Shown: one piece after another, positions 15,394-25,471 of the stretch | How the letters are laid out: every line of letters starts with the position of its first letter | Position numbering within the stretch: position 1 is the first letter of the stretch | DNA from: CAYPKW01 sp964411425 | Lineage (GTDB): Bacteria; Pseudomonadota; Alphaproteobacteria; Dongiales; Dongiaceae | Reading direction: 5' to 3' | Length of the DNA stretch: 64,000 nucleotides | Assembly: GCA_964411425.1 (NCBI GenBank) | Contig: CAYPKW010000005.1 | Location: 17,176 to 81,175 of the forward strand | Made by a program: the position numbers and the translations under genes | The notes under the pieces: generated by a model | The model's input: only the letters and a program-made list of their open reading frames with translations | Database searches by the model: none | What the model was told of the DNA's origin: nothing

Positions 15394-16812
15394 ATGGACG
15401 AGTTGTGGCGCCTCTCGGCGCGGCGAGCGGTCCGGCTCCTGAAGCGCCGCGAGGTTTCGCCGCTCGAGCTGATCGACGCGGCGCTGGCGCGCATCGCGGC
15501 AACGGACGGCGCTCTCAACGCGCTGCCGACGCTCTGCCCCGAGCGGGCGCGCGCGGCCGCCCGCCGCATCATGGAGCTGCCGCCGCCGCCCGGCCCCTGG
15601 CTCGCCGGCCTTCCGATCGCGGTCAAGGACCTTACCGACGTGGCCGGCGTGCGGACCACTTACGGCTCGCCAATCTACGCCGACCACGTGCCGGCGCGCT
15701 CCGACATCTTGGTGCGGCGGCTGGAGGAGCGCGGCGCGATCGTGCTCGCGAAGTCCAATACCCCGGAATTCGGCGCCGGCGGGAACACGTTCAATCCGGT
15801 CTTCGGCGAGACGAGAAACCCTTGGAACACCGCGCTCACCTGCGGCGGCTCGTCCGGCGGCTCGGCGGCGGCGCTCGCCGCCGGGCAGGTGTGGCTCGCG
15901 ACCGGCTCCGACCTCGGCGGCTCATTACGCACGCCGGCGAGCTTCTGTTCGGTGGTGGGCCTGCGCCCGAGCCCGGGGCGCGTCGCCACGGGGCCGGCGT
16001 TGCTGCCGTTCGACACGCTCTCGGTCGAGGGCCCGATGGGGCGCAGCGTGGGCGACGTGGCGCTGATGCTGGACGCCATGGCGGGGCGCCACGCCGAGGA
16101 TCCGTTGTCGCTCGAGGCGCCGGCGCGTTCGTTTGCCGCCGCCGCGGCGAGCCGGAAGTTGCCGCGGCGCGTGGCGTTCAGCCCCGATCTCGGCGTGACG
16201 CCGGTCGAGCCCGAGGTGCGCGAGACGTGCCTCCGCGCGGCGCGCCTGTTCGCCAACGCCGGTGTCGCGGTCGAGGAGGCGTGCCCCGACTTCGCCGAGG
16301 CGCCGGCCGCGTTCCAAACTCTGCGCGCACTCGGTTTTGTCGCCGCCCTGGGGCCGCTCTACCGGACCCGGCGCGAACTGCTTAAACCCGATATCCGTTG
16401 GAACATCGAGCAGGGCCTGCAATTGACGCCCGAGGAGATAGGCCGCGCCGAGCGGGCGCGAGGCGCGCTCTTCCACCGCGTGGCGGCGTTCTTCCGCGAC
16501 TACGATCTGCTGCTATGCCCCGCCGCCTGCGTGGCGCCGTTCCCGGTCGAGCAGCGCTGGGTGAAGGAGGCGGCGGGCACGGCCTTCGATAATTACGTCG
16601 ACTGGCTGCGCATCACCTCGGTCGTCACGCTCACGTCATGCCCGGCGTTGGCGCTGCCTTGCGGGTTTACCGCCGACGGGCGGCCCGTCGGCCTGCAGAT
16701 GGTGGCGCCGGCGCGGGGCGAGGCGGCGTTGCTGGCCGCCGCCGCGGCGTTCGAGGAGGCGGCTGGGCTGGCCGCGCTCACCCCCGTCGATCCGCCGGCC
16801 CGCGGCCGCTAA
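15394..16812 (+). CDS. Amidase-signature family hydrolase
   Basis: This 472-residue amidase-signature enzyme hydrolyses a carboxamide. The Ser-cisSer-Lys triad is readable: Lys in PIAVKDLTD near residue 79, the glycine/serine loop CGGSSGGSAAALA near residues 149-161, and the nucleophile region GSDLGGSLRTPASF near residues 170-184. The length is normal. The ATG at 15394 is preceded by GGACCGAAGAAG; the frame is open far upstream only as a shadow of the MttB gene. It is probably co-transcribed with that gene. The substrate cannot be named. Confidence 0.93.
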   Translation: MDELWRLSARRAVRLLKRREVSPLELIDAALARIAATDGALNALPTLCPERARAAARRIMELPPPPGPWLAGLPIAVKDLTDVAGVRTTYGSPIYADHVPARSDILVRRLEERGAIVLAKSNTPEFGAGGNTFNPVFGETRNPWNTALTCGGSSGGSAAALAAGQVWLATGSDLGGSLRTPASFCSVVGLRPSPGRVATGPALLPFDTLSVEGPMGRSVGDVALMLDAMAGRHAEDPLSLEAPARSFAAAAASRKLPRRVAFSPDLGVTPVEPEVRETCLRAARLFANAGVAVEEACPDFAEAPAAFQTLRALGFVAALGPLYRTRRELLKPDIRWNIEQGLQLTPEEIGRAERARGALFHRVAAFFRDYDLLLCPAACVAPFPVEQRWVKEAAGTAFDNYVDWLRITSVVTLTSCPALALPCGFTADGRPVGLQMVAPARGEAALLAAAAAFEEAAGLAALTPVDPPARGR

Positions 16813-16855
16813 CCGATCGGTAATTATTGCTCTGCATTATCTCTTAACCCATTGC

Positions 16856-16884
16856 TTGCACCCAAATTGCCCGGCGGATATATT
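16856..16884 (+). promoter_or_regulatory. Sigma-70-type promoter for the MaoC gene
   Basis: TTGCAC (16856-16861) and TATATT (16879-16884) are separated by 17 bp, in an AT-rich pocket 46 bp before the MaoC start codon. It is an unusually good match to consensus for this G+C-rich DNA. Confidence 0.55.
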
Positions 16885-16929
16885 GCATCGCAGCAACGGT
16901 CCGGGGGCCGTTTGGGGGAGGGGGAGACG

Positions 16930-17376
16930 ATGCAGGAACTGCACGGCTACTACGTCGACGATCTCACCGTCGGCATGACCGCCGTTTATGCCAAGACCCT
17001 GACCGACGCCGACGTGGTCCTGTTCGCCGGCATTTCCGGCGACGTCAATCCCGTCCATCTCAATCAGGAGTTCGCCGCCGGCACCCGCTTCGGCGGGCGC
17101 ATCTGCCACGGCATGCTGACGGCGAGCTTCATCTCCACCGTGCTCGGCACCAAGCTGCCGGGCCCGGGCTGCATCTACGTGAGTCAGAACCTCCGATTCA
17201 TGGCCCCGGTCAGGGTCGGCGAGACGGTGCGGGCGCGCGTCACGGTCAAGAGCGTCGATGGCGAGCGCGGCCGGGTGACGGTGGACACGACCTGCACGGT
17301 GGGCGAGACCGTCGTGGTGGCGGGCGAGGCCGAGCTCGTGGTGCCGCGCCGGACGGCGAGCCAGGCGGCCGAGTAG
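16930..17376 (+). CDS. MaoC-family (R)-specific enoyl-CoA hydratase
   Basis: This 148-residue single hot-dog-fold protein belongs to the MaoC/PhaJ family. The hydratase-2 catalytic motif is present: Asp and His in FAGISGDVNPVHLNQEFA at residues 31-48, followed by RICHGMLTASF. It should hydrate trans-2-enoyl-CoA to the (R)-3-hydroxyacyl-CoA, as in PHA precursor supply or fatty acid breakdown. The ATG at 16930 follows a strong purine-rich GGGGGAGGGGGAG site. It has its own promoter (16856-16884), so it is separable from the amidase. Confidence 0.92.
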   Translation: MQELHGYYVDDLTVGMTAVYAKTLTDADVVLFAGISGDVNPVHLNQEFAAGTRFGGRICHGMLTASFISTVLGTKLPGPGCIYVSQNLRFMAPVRVGETVRARVTVKSVDGERGRVTVDTTCTVGETVVVAGEAELVVPRRTASQAAE

Positions 17377-17461
17377 TCTTAGCCTACCCTTCCCCTGCCG
17401 CCCGCGATATGTTCGCCCCCGACCGCGCCAGGGCGCGGGCGTGCGGAGGGCGGCTCGAACC

Positions 17462-18508
17462 ATGCGGCTGTTTCGCCATTACACCGAAGTGCCGGCGGAG
17501 GCGCGCGCCGCCGTGCTGGCGCTCGGCAATTTCGACGGGCTGCATCGCGGCCATCAGGCGGTGATCGAAGAGGCGGCGCGCGTCGCGCGTTCGCTCGCCG
17601 CCAGCCTGGGCGTGGTCACATTCGAGCCGCACCCGCGCGAGTTCTTCGAGCCCGATCGCCCGGTATTCCGACTGACGCCGTTCCGCATCAAGATGCGCCA
17701 GTTGGAGGCGATCGGCGTCGATTACGTGTTCGTGCTGCATTTCGACGCCGGCTTCGCCGGCAAGAGCGCCGAGGCGTTCGTCGTCGAGGTGCTGCGCGAG
17801 GGACTGGACGCCGCCCATGTGGTGGTCGGCTACGACTTCGTGTTCGGCCGCGGCCGGCGCGGCGACGAGGCGCTGCTGGCCGACCTCGGCCGGCTCAACG
17901 GCTTTGCCGTGACCTCGGTGCCGGCCGCCGCCGACGAGAAGGGCGAGGTGTTCTCCTCGACGCGCGTGCGCCAGCACTTGCAGGCCGGCCGGCCGCTCGA
18001 CGCCGGCCGCCTGCTCGGCCGGCCGTGGGAGATCGTGGGCCGTGTCGAGCCGGGCGACCGGCGCGGGCGCGAGCTCGGCTTTCCCACCGCCAATCTGGTG
18101 CCGAACGAGTACCTGCGGCCGGCGCAGGGCGTGTACGCGGTCAAGGCCGGCATCGACGAGGGCCTCGATACGAGCTGGCGCGACGCGGTCGCCTATATCG
18201 GGCCGCGGCCTACGTTCGGCGGCGAGGAAGTCCGTCTTGAGGTGCATGTCTTCGACTTCGCGGGCGAGCTCTATGGCCGGCAGCTTCGCGTGGCGCTCAT
18301 CGACTACCTGCGCGCCGACAGCAAGTTCGCCGGCCTCGCCGAACTCAGCCGGCAGATCGCGCTCGACTGCGGCGCGGCGCGCCGCCGCCTCGCCGGCTAC
18401 GACGGGCCGCCGCCGGGGGCGGCGCACCCCCTGCCCAGGCGCCTGCGGCGCGAGGGCGGCCAGCCCGGTGTATACGAAGGCGCGCTCAGGCCGCGCCATA
18501 ACGAATAG
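17462..18508 (+). CDS. ribF: Bifunctional riboflavin kinase / FAD synthetase
   Basis: This 348-residue RibF makes FMN and then FAD from riboflavin. The N-terminal adenylyltransferase has LGNFDGLHRGHQ (HxGH nucleotidyl-transfer motif) near residues 22-33 and VVTFEPHPREFF. The C-terminal riboflavin kinase domain starts near residue 185 with GDRRGRELGFPTANL and ends with LEVHVFDFAGELYG and ALIDYLR. The ATG at 17462 is chosen because MRLFRHY aligns with family starts; an in-frame codon 21 bp upstream is less likely. It leads directly into ileS-lspA, the common proteobacterial order. Confidence 0.97.
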   Translation: MRLFRHYTEVPAEARAAVLALGNFDGLHRGHQAVIEEAARVARSLAASLGVVTFEPHPREFFEPDRPVFRLTPFRIKMRQLEAIGVDYVFVLHFDAGFAGKSAEAFVVEVLREGLDAAHVVVGYDFVFGRGRRGDEALLADLGRLNGFAVTSVPAAADEKGEVFSSTRVRQHLQAGRPLDAGRLLGRPWEIVGRVEPGDRRGRELGFPTANLVPNEYLRPAQGVYAVKAGIDEGLDTSWRDAVAYIGPRPTFGGEEVRLEVHVFDFAGELYGRQLRVALIDYLRADSKFAGLAELSRQIALDCGAARRRLAGYDGPPPGAAHPLPRRLRREGGQPGVYEGALRPRHNE

Positions 18509-18517
18509 GCCGCACGC

Positions 18518-21484
18518 GTGGACTACAAGGCGACCATATTCCTGCCGCGCACGGAATTTCCGATGCGCGCCAACCTGCCGGAGCGCGAGCCCCAGATCCT
18601 GCTCCGCTGGCGCGAGATGGACCTGTTCCGGCGCCTGCGCGAGGCCTCGCTGGGCGCCCCCAAATTCATCCTGCACGACGGGCCGCCCTACGCCAACGGC
18701 CCCATCCACATCGGCACCGCGCTCAACAAGATCCTCAAGGACGTCGTCAACCGCTCGCAGCAGATGCTGGGCAAGGACGCCAATTACGTGCCGGGCTGGG
18801 ACTGCCACGGCCTGCCGATCGAATGGAAGATCGAGGAGCGCTATCGCGCCGCAGGCCTGGACAAGGACGCCGTGCCGATCGTCGAGTTCCGCAAGGAGTG
18901 CCGCGAATTCGCGCTGCACTGGATCGACGTGCAGCGCGACGAATTCAGGCGGCTCGGCGTCGAGGGCGACTGGGAGCGCCCCTACACCACCATGACGCCC
19001 GCCGCCGAGGCGCAGATCGCGCGCGAGATCGGCAAGTTCCTGATGAACGGCGCGCTCTACAAGGGCTCCATGCCGGTGCTGTGGTCGGTGGTGGAGAAGA
19101 CCGCGCTGGCCGAGGCCGAGGTCGAGTACCACGACCACGTCTCGAACCAGGTATGGGTGGCGTTCCCCGTGGTCCGGTCCCCGATCGACGCGTTGCGCGA
19201 TGCTAAGGTCGTGATCTGGACGACAACGCCATGGACGATCCCGGGCAATCGAGCAATAGCGTTCGGCCCGGATGTTGAATACGTCGTTCTAGATGTGACC
19301 CGATACCCGGATCAGCGCGCGCTGCCGCTTTCGGCATCTGACCTCACTAGCGAAGAACTCGACACTGCTAGGCAATGGCAGCGGACGCCTGAAAATTACG
19401 CTCAGGAGCAAACAAATGTGCTCCAAAAACAGAGAACGTTGAAGCACTTCAGCGGCCGGTCAAAATTCGTTGTTGCCACACGGCTGGCTAACGATTTTCT
19501 GCGGGAAATTGCCGCCCATTCTCGGAATGACGTCTGCATCATCGAGAAAGGTGAGCTAGAAGGAACGCTCTGCGCCCATCCGCTGCGCGGCAAGGGCTAC
19601 GACTTCGACGTGCCGCTGCTGCCCGCCTCCTTCGTCACCATGGACCAGGGCACCGGCTTCGTCCATGTGGCGCCGGGCCACGGCGCCGACGACTACGAGC
19701 TTGGCCAGGCCAACGCCATCGCCGTGCCGCAGACCGTGGACGACGACGGGAGGTTCCTTCCCGAGGTGCCGCTCTTCGCCGGCAAGCGCGTGTTGCAGCC
19801 GGACGGCAAGCCCGGCGACGCCGACGGCGCGGTCATGGAGGCGCTCGCCGAGGCGGGCGCCATGCTCGGCAAAGGTAAACTCACCCACAGCTATCCGCAT
19901 TCCTGGCGCTCCAAGGCGCCGCTCATCTTCCGCAACACGCCGCAGTGGTTCATCTCGATGTCGGCGACGGGCCTGCGCCGCACCGCGCTCGCGGCCATCG
20001 AGGCGACCCGCTTCGTCCCGCCGCAGGGCCGCAACCGGCTCCATGCCATGATCGAAGACCGGCCCGACTGGTGCATCTCGCGCCAGCGCGCCTGGGGCGT
20101 GCCGATCGCCGTCTTCCTCGACAACAAGTCCGGCCAGCCGCTCAAGGATCAGCGCGTCATCGACCGCACCGCCGCGATCTTCGAGGCCGAGGGCGCCGAC
20201 GCCTGGTTCGCCTCCGACCCGCAGCGCTTCCTGGGCGAGGACTACCTGGCGGCCGACTACGAGCAGGTGCGCGACATCGTCGACGTCTGGTTCGAGAGCG
20301 GCGCCAGCCACAGCTTCGTCCTGGAGCCGCGCCGGGCCGACCTCCTGTGGCCGGCCTCGCTTTACCTCGAAGGCTCCGACCAGCACCGCGGCTGGTTCCA
20401 CTCCTCGCTGCTCGAATCCTGCGGCACGCGCGGGCGCGCCCCGTTCGAGGCGGTGTTGACGCACGGCTTCGTGCTCGACGAACAGGGCCGCAAGATGTCG
20501 AAGTCGCTCGGCAACGTGGTGTCGCCGCAGCAGGTGATGCGCCAGCACGGCGCCGACATCCTGCGCCTCTGGGTGGTGGCCTCGGACTACGCCGAGGACC
20601 TCAAGATCGGGCCCGAGCTCCTCAAGCACCACGCCGAGGCGTACCGGCGCCTGCGCAACACGCTGCGCTATCTCTTGGGCGCGCTCGCCGGCTTCAGGGA
20701 GAGCGAGCGCGTGCCGGCGGAAGCGATGCCGGCGCTCGAACGCTGGATGCTGCATCGCCTGTGGGAGCTCGACCGCCAGGTGCGCCGGGCCTGCGAGGAG
20801 TTCGCGTTTCACACGCTGTTCACGGCCTTGCACAACTTCTGCGCCGCCGATCTGTCGGCCTTCTATTTCGACGTGCGCAAGGACGCCCTCTATTGCGCGC
20901 GCCTGGACGATCCGGTGCGCCGCGCGGCGCGCAGCGTGCTGGACCACCTGTTCTCCTGCCTCACCGCGTGGCTCGCGCCCATGATGTGCTTCACCGCCGA
21001 GGAGGCGTGGTGGCAGCGCGGCACGGGGCCGGAGGAGAGCGTGCACCTGCGCCGCTTCCCGGCCATCCCGCCGACCTGGCGCGACGACGCGCTCGCCGAG
21101 CGCTGGGTCGGGATCCGCGCGTTGCGGCGCGTGGTGACCGGCGCCCTCGAGCTGGCGCGCGCCGACCGGCGCATCGGCTCCGCCCTGCAGGCGCACCCCA
21201 AGGTGTTCGCCGGTGCGGATCGCGTGCGCGCGATGGACGGCGTCGATCTCGCCGAGATCGCCATCGCGTCCGCCGCCACGCTGATCGAGGCGCCGGCCCC
21301 GTCCGGCGCCTTCGGCCTGCCCGACGTGGCCGACGTGGGCGTCGTCGTCGAGCTGGCGGAAGGCGCCAAGTGCGAGCGCTGCTGGCGAGTGCTGCGGGAC
21401 GTGGGCGCCGTCGCGGCACATGCCGGCCTCTGTCGGCGCTGCGTCGATGCGCTCGCCGGCGGCGCGCCGGCCGCGGCGTCCTGA
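18518..21484 (+). CDS. ileS: Isoleucyl-tRNA synthetase
   Basis: This 988-residue class I synthetase charges tRNA-Ile. HIGH is present as GPIHIGT near residues 66-72, KMSKS as [10 protein letters not shown] near 657-666, and the C-terminal zinc knuckle as CERCWRVL...CRRCVDAL near 949-975. The start is GTG at 18518. About 19195-19560, inside the CP1 editing domain after [12 protein letters not shown], the DNA changes character: G+C drops and codons such as CTA, ATA, AGA, AAT and AAA become frequent. The sequence there ([20 protein letters not shown] and on) is unlike the usual family text. The frame stays open, so the enzyme is probably functional, but this block may have been exchanged with a lower-G+C donor. 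Confidence 0.97.
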   Translation: MDYKATIFLPRTEFPMRANLPEREPQILLRWREMDLFRRLREASLGAPKFILHDGPPYANGPIHIGTALNKILKDVVNRSQQMLGKDANYVPGWDCHGLPIEWKIEERYRAAGLDKDAVPIVEFRKECREFALHWIDVQRDEFRRLGVEGDWERPYTTMTPAAEAQIAREIGKFLMNGALYKGSMPVLWSVVEKTALAEAEVEYHDHVSNQVWVAFPVVRSPIDALRDAKVVIWTTTPWTIPGNRAIAFGPDVEYVVLDVTRYPDQRALPLSASDLTSEELDTARQWQRTPENYAQEQTNVLQKQRTLKHFSGRSKFVVATRLANDFLREIAAHSRNDVCIIEKGELEGTLCAHPLRGKGYDFDVPLLPASFVTMDQGTGFVHVAPGHGADDYELGQANAIAVPQTVDDDGRFLPEVPLFAGKRVLQPDGKPGDADGAVMEALAEAGAMLGKGKLTHSYPHSWRSKAPLIFRNTPQWFISMSATGLRRTALAAIEATRFVPPQGRNRLHAMIEDRPDWCISRQRAWGVPIAVFLDNKSGQPLKDQRVIDRTAAIFEAEGADAWFASDPQRFLGEDYLAADYEQVRDIVDVWFESGASHSFVLEPRRADLLWPASLYLEGSDQHRGWFHSSLLESCGTRGRAPFEAVLTHGFVLDEQGRKMSKSLGNVVSPQQVMRQHGADILRLWVVASDYAEDLKIGPELLKHHAEAYRRLRNTLRYLLGALAGFRESERVPAEAMPALERWMLHRLWELDRQVRRACEEFAFHTLFTALHNFCAADLSAFYFDVRKDALYCARLDDPVRRAARSVLDHLFSCLTAWLAPMMCFTAEEAWWQRGTGPEESVHLRRFPAIPPTWRDDALAERWVGIRALRRVVTGALELARADRRIGSALQAHPKVFAGADRVRAMDGVDLAEIAIASAATLIEAPAPSGAFGLPDVADVGVVVELAEGAKCERCWRVLRDVGAVAAHAGLCRRCVDALAGGAPAAAS

Positions 21485-21487
21485 ACG

Positions 21488-21985
21488 ATGCCGACCGCCT
21501 CTCGCCCGGGCGCCTGGCGCCTCGGCGCCGCCGCCGCCGGCGCGGCGTTCATCCTCGACCAGGCGAGCAAGTGGGCGATCCTCACGCTCGTCATGGCCCC
21601 GCCGCGCAGCATCGAGGTGACGCCGTTCTTCAACTTAGTGCTGGCCTGGAACCGCGGCGTCAGCTTCAGCCTGCTGCAAGGCGGCGCCGCTTATCTGCCG
21701 TATGCCCTGTCGGCGCTGGCGCTGGCGCTCTCGGCGGGGCTCGCCTGGTGGCTGCTGCGCGTGCGCCGGGCGTGGCCGGCGCTTGGCCTGGGGCTGGTCA
21801 TCGGCGGCGCCATCGGCAACGTGGTCGACCGACTGCGCTTCGGCGCCGTGGTGGACTTTCTCGACTTGCACGCCGCCGGCTACCATTGGCCGGCCTTCAA
21901 CCTGGCCGATTCCGCCATCACGCTCGGCGTCGCGGCGCTCGTAGCGGACGGGTTGTTTGGCGCCCCGGAAAGGGCTAAGAATTGA
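21488..21985 (+). CDS. lspA: Lipoprotein signal peptidase (signal peptidase II)
   Basis: This 165-residue inner-membrane aspartyl protease removes the signal peptide of diacylglyceryl-modified prolipoproteins. Four hydrophobic segments are readable. The catalytic aspartates lie in GAIGNVVDRLRFGAVVDFLD and in FNLADSAI, and the early LDQASKW and NLVLAWNRGVSFS motifs are also present. The ATG is three bases after the ileS stop. The next gene encodes a lipoprotein, a natural substrate. Confidence 0.97.
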   Translation: MPTASRPGAWRLGAAAAGAAFILDQASKWAILTLVMAPPRSIEVTPFFNLVLAWNRGVSFSLLQGGAAYLPYALSALALALSAGLAWWLLRVRRAWPALGLGLVIGGAIGNVVDRLRFGAVVDFLDLHAAGYHWPAFNLADSAITLGVAALVADGLFGAPERAKN

Positions 21986-22012
21986 GGTCCCTCGGATTCC
22001 TGGGAGGTTGAA

Positions 22013-22573
22013 ATGCGTGTGAGCCTCACGGTCGGTCTCGCCGCCATGGCCGCGGCGGCGCTTGCGCTTTCCGGCTGCGGCCAGGTGCGCGAGGCGTTCG
22101 GCCAAGACAAGCAGGCGCCCGACGAATTCCAGGTGGTCGCCCGCGCGCCGTTGAGCCTGCCGCCGGACTACTCCTTGCGCCCGCCGCAGCCGGGCGCCGC
22201 CCGGCCGCAGGAAGTGGCCCCGCGCGATCAGGCGGCGGCCACCATCTTCGGCAATACGACTGAGGGGCCGGCAACGGTCGAGGCCGCCTCCTCGGGCGAG
22301 GCAGCCTTCCTCGACAACGCGGGTGCCGCGGGCGTCGATCCCCAGATCCGCGAGCTCGTCGACGCCGAGACCAAGATCGAGATCGAGCAGGACCAGCAGT
22401 TCATCGACGAGCTCATCTTCTGGCGCGATCCGGATGCGCCCGGCGTCGTCATTGATCCGCAGAAGGAGCAGCAGCGTTTGCAGGAGAACGCGGCGCTCGG
22501 CAAGCCGGTCACCGAGGGCGAGTCGCCGGTCGTCATCCGCAAGAAGCGGGCGCTGCTCGAAGGCCTATTCTAG
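22013..22573 (+). CDS. DUF3035-type lipoprotein
   Basis: This 186-residue lipoprotein has a signal peptide of about 20 residues ending in the lipobox LSGC (Cys at residue 21). After the lipid-modified Cys it is rich in Pro, Ala, Gln and Glu (APDEFQVVARAPLSLPPDYSLRPP is the family signature; only part is quoted here as APDEFQVV). It has a predicted helical acidic segment near residues 110-130 and ends basic. The family is alphaproteobacterial, of unknown function and probably anchored in the outer membrane. It lies between lspA and two M16 peptidases, a conserved neighbourhood in this class. Confidence 0.85.
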   Translation: MRVSLTVGLAAMAAAALALSGCGQVREAFGQDKQAPDEFQVVARAPLSLPPDYSLRPPQPGAARPQEVAPRDQAAATIFGNTTEGPATVEAASSGEAAFLDNAGAAGVDPQIRELVDAETKIEIEQDQQFIDELIFWRDPDAPGVVIDPQKEQQRLQENAALGKPVTEGESPVVIRKKRALLEGLF

Positions 22574-22590
22574 TCACCTGCGGTCGGCCC

Positions 22591-23931
22591 TTGCGCTTAC
22601 GCCTCGCGGCCCTCCTCGCCGTCCTCGCCGCCGCCGCGCTCGACGCGCGCCCGGCGGCGGCCGCGGCCTTCGAGGCGGAGACCTTCGCCCTCGACAACGG
22701 CCTGCAAGTGGTGGTGATCCCGAACCATCGGGCCCCGATCGCCACCCACATGGTCTGGTACAAGGTGGGCGCCGCCGACGAGCCGCCGGGCAAGTCGGGC
22801 ATCGCGCATTTCCTCGAGCATCTGATGTTCCGCGGCACCCGCACGCTGGCGCCGGGCGAATTTTCCGCCGCCATCGCGCGCGTCGGCGGCGAGGAGAACG
22901 CCTTCACCACGCAGGACTACACCGTCTACTTCCAGACCGTCGCGGTCGAGCATCTGGCGCTCGCCATGCGGCTCGAGGCCGACCGCATGGCCAATCTCGA
23001 CCTCACCGACGCGATCGTGCTGCCCGAGCGCGACGTGATCCTGGAGGAGCGTCGCCAGCGCGTCGACAACGATCCGGCCGCGCAGTTGTCGGAAGCGGTG
23101 CAGGCGGCGCTCTACCTCAACCATCCCTATCGCAAGCCGATCATCGGCTGGGAGCACGAGATCGAGGCGCTCGGCACCGCCGATGCGCTCGATTTCTACC
23201 GACGCTGGTACCGGCCGAGCAACGCCGTCCTGGTGATCGCGGGCGACGTCAGCGCGGCCGAGCTGCGCCCCTTGGCCGAACGCTATTACGGCCCCATCGG
23301 CGCGGCGACGGCGCCGGAGCGCCGGCGTCTCGTGGAGCCGCAGCAGCTGGCGCCGCGCCGCGTCACGCTGGCAAGCCCCAGGGTGCAGCAGCCGGGCTGG
23401 TCGCGCCGCTATCTGGCGCCCAGCTATCGGGCGGGCGAGACGCGGCACGCCTACGCGCTGCAGGTGCTGGCGGAAATCCTCGGCGGCGGCCCCACCAGCC
23501 GGCTTTACCGGCGCCTCGTGGTGGAGGAGGGCGTGGCGACCGCAACCGGCGCCTTTTACGAGCCGGAACGGCTCGACCTCGCGAGCTTCACGCTCTATGC
23601 CAGCCCGCAGGCCGGCGGCAAGGTCGAGGCGCTGGAGGCGGCGCTCGACAAGGAGATCGCTCGGCTCTTGGCCGACGGTGTCGATGACGGCGAGGTGGCT
23701 TCGGCCAAGACGCTGTTGCTGGCCGACGCGGTGAAGGCACAGGACGGCCTCGCCGGGCCGGCCCATATCGTCGGCTCGGCATTGGCCAGCGGCGGCACGC
23801 TGGCCGAGGTGGAGGCCTGGCCCGAGCGCATCGGCGCCGTCACGGTAGAAGAGGTGAACGCTGCGGTGCGCGCCGTGCTGCTGCCGGAGGCCTCGGTCAC
23901 CGGCGTGTTGCTCGGCAAGCCGACGAGTTGA
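22591..23931 (+). CDS. M16-family zinc metallopeptidase, active subunit
   Basis: This 446-residue pitrilysin-type peptidase has an N-terminal signal peptide (hydrophobic, rich in Leu/Ala, ending near AAAAAFEAE). The inverted zinc motif HFLEH lies near residues 73-77, and a distal glutamate in LPERDVILEE near residue 150 completes the site. The C-terminal half-domain contains the R/Y pair region (GGGPTSRLYRRLV). It should act in the periplasm on peptides, paired with the next gene, which lacks the zinc motif. The start is probably TTG at 22591; it gives a good signal peptide and no ATG is nearby. Confidence 0.92.
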   Translation: MRLRLAALLAVLAAAALDARPAAAAAFEAETFALDNGLQVVVIPNHRAPIATHMVWYKVGAADEPPGKSGIAHFLEHLMFRGTRTLAPGEFSAAIARVGGEENAFTTQDYTVYFQTVAVEHLALAMRLEADRMANLDLTDAIVLPERDVILEERRQRVDNDPAAQLSEAVQAALYLNHPYRKPIIGWEHEIEALGTADALDFYRRWYRPSNAVLVIAGDVSAAELRPLAERYYGPIGAATAPERRRLVEPQQLAPRRVTLASPRVQQPGWSRRYLAPSYRAGETRHAYALQVLAEILGGGPTSRLYRRLVVEEGVATATGAFYEPERLDLASFTLYASPQAGGKVEALEAALDKEIARLLADGVDDGEVASAKTLLLADAVKAQDGLAGPAHIVGSALASGGTLAEVEAWPERIGAVTVEEVNAAVRAVLLPEASVTGVLLGKPTS

Positions 23932-23948
23932 GACAGAGGGCGCCCGTG

Positions 23949-25307
23949 ATGAACTTCCGTGCGGTGCGGCGATGCGCTGCCGGCGTTGCGTTCGCCTGTC
24001 TCCTTGCCGGCACGCTTCCCGCTGGCGCATTCGAGGTCGAGCAGGTGACCAGCCCGGGCGGCATCGTCGCCTGGCTGGTCGAGGACCGCGCCATCCCGAT
24101 CCTGACGCTCGCCGTGGGCTTCCGCGGCGCCGGCGCCGCCGGCGACCCGGCCGGCAAGGAGGGGCTCGCCACCATGGCGAGCGGGCTCCTGGACGAGGGG
24201 GCGGGCGAGCTCGGCTCTGAGGCGTTCCAGCGCCGCCTCGCCGATCTAGCGGTCGATCTCTCGTTCGACGCCGGCCTGGACGCGTTCACCGGGCGCCTGC
24301 GCACGCTCTCCGAGAACCGCGACCAGGCCTTCGAGCTGCTGCGCTTGGCGCTGACGCGGCCGCGCTTCGATGCCCCGGCGGTCGAGCGCATGCGCGGCCA
24401 GTTCCTCGCCAAGCTCGCCGCCGACGCGACCGAGGCGGGCGAGATCGCGGCCCGCGCGTGGTGGCGCGCGGCCTATCCCCGGCACGCCTACGGGCGGCCG
24501 CCCGACGGCACCGTCGCGGGCATCAAGGCGGTCGAGCCGGCCGACCTCGCCCGCTTCGTCGGCCGGCGGTTCGCCCGCGACAATCTGGTGGTGGGCGTGG
24601 CCGGCGACATCGCTGCTGCCGAGCTCGCTCCCTTGCTCGACCGCGTGTTCGGCGCGCTGCCGGCGCAGGCGGAGCTGCCGGCGCCGGGGCCGGCGGAAGC
24701 CGAGGCACCTGGCGAGGTGATGGTGATCGAGCGCGACGTGCCGCAAAGCGTCGTGCTGTTCGGCCACCAGGGCATGGCGCGCCACGATCCGGACTTCTAC
24801 GCGGCCTATCTCGTCAATTACATCCTGGGTGGCGGCGGCTTCGCCTCGCGCCTTACCGGCGAGGTGCGCGAGAAGCGCGGCCTCGCCTACTCGATCGATA
24901 CGGCGCTCCTCACCATGGACCACGGCGCCCTGGTGCAGGGCATGGTCGGCACGCAGAACGAGCGGGTCGGCGAATCGATCGAGGTGATTAGGCAAGAGTG
25001 GCGGCGCATGCGCGAGGCGGGCCCCACCGAGCAGGAGCTCACCGACGCCAAGACCTACGTGGTCGGCTCCTACCCGCTGCGCTTCCGCAGCACGACGCAC
25101 ATCGCCCGCCTGCTGGTGGACCTCCAGCTCGACGGCTTCCCCGTAGACTACCCGAAGAAGCGCAAGGAGTATTTCGAGCGCGTGACGCTCGCCGACGCCG
25201 CGCGCGCGGCGCGCCGCCTCCTCGACCCGGCGCGGCTCACCATTGTGGTGGTGGGCAAGCCGGTGGGCGTGACGCCGACGAGGCCCGCGCCGGAGGACGG
25301 CGGCTAG
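23949..25307 (+). CDS. M16-family peptidase, non-catalytic partner
   Basis: This is a 452-residue paralogue of the preceding gene with a signal peptide ([12 protein letters not shown]... ending near AGAFEVE). The position of HxxEH reads [14 protein letters not shown]: the zinc ligands are absent, so it cannot cleave alone. It retains the substrate-side features of the second subunit ([22 protein letters not shown]). Two-gene M16 peptidases work as a catalytic/non-catalytic heterodimer, which fits the 17-bp spacing here. The ATG at 23949 is preferred over the GTG three bases earlier. Confidence 0.92.
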   Translation: MNFRAVRRCAAGVAFACLLAGTLPAGAFEVEQVTSPGGIVAWLVEDRAIPILTLAVGFRGAGAAGDPAGKEGLATMASGLLDEGAGELGSEAFQRRLADLAVDLSFDAGLDAFTGRLRTLSENRDQAFELLRLALTRPRFDAPAVERMRGQFLAKLAADATEAGEIAARAWWRAAYPRHAYGRPPDGTVAGIKAVEPADLARFVGRRFARDNLVVGVAGDIAAAELAPLLDRVFGALPAQAELPAPGPAEAEAPGEVMVIERDVPQSVVLFGHQGMARHDPDFYAAYLVNYILGGGGFASRLTGEVREKRGLAYSIDTALLTMDHGALVQGMVGTQNERVGESIEVIRQEWRRMREAGPTEQELTDAKTYVVGSYPLRFRSTTHIARLLVDLQLDGFPVDYPKKRKEYFERVTLADAARAARRLLDPARLTIVVVGKPVGVTPTRPAPEDGG

Positions 25308-25436
25308 TACCAACTTTCGCGAGCTCGCGAGTGGCATTCCTGCGACTCACGAGCCGCGAAAGTGGTACAAACTCAAGAAATTGTACTCGACCGCGCGCAC
25401 CGCGCCAGTGGCGCGGAACTGTGCGGCCGAGTACTA
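25307..25436. repeat. Two adjacent inverted repeats before mutL
   Basis: The first has arms 25307-25332 and 25345-25368 that begin GTACCAACTTTCGCG and end CGCGAAAGTGGTAC. The second has arms 25381-25406 and 25410-25436, TTGTACTCGACCGCG against its imperfect complement CGGCCGAGTAC. Both are bounded by GTAC. The first could act as a terminator for the M16 pair; together they look like a small palindromic intergenic element. Confidence 0.55.
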
Positions 25437-25471
25437 GCCGGCGGCGCCTGCTCTGCTATGCTAGGCGCGTC

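Noticed and set aside
13726..16812. A 1028-codon fusion reading through to the amidase
   Set aside because: The first half is an out-of-frame shadow of the MttB-like gene; the amidase has its own start at 15394.
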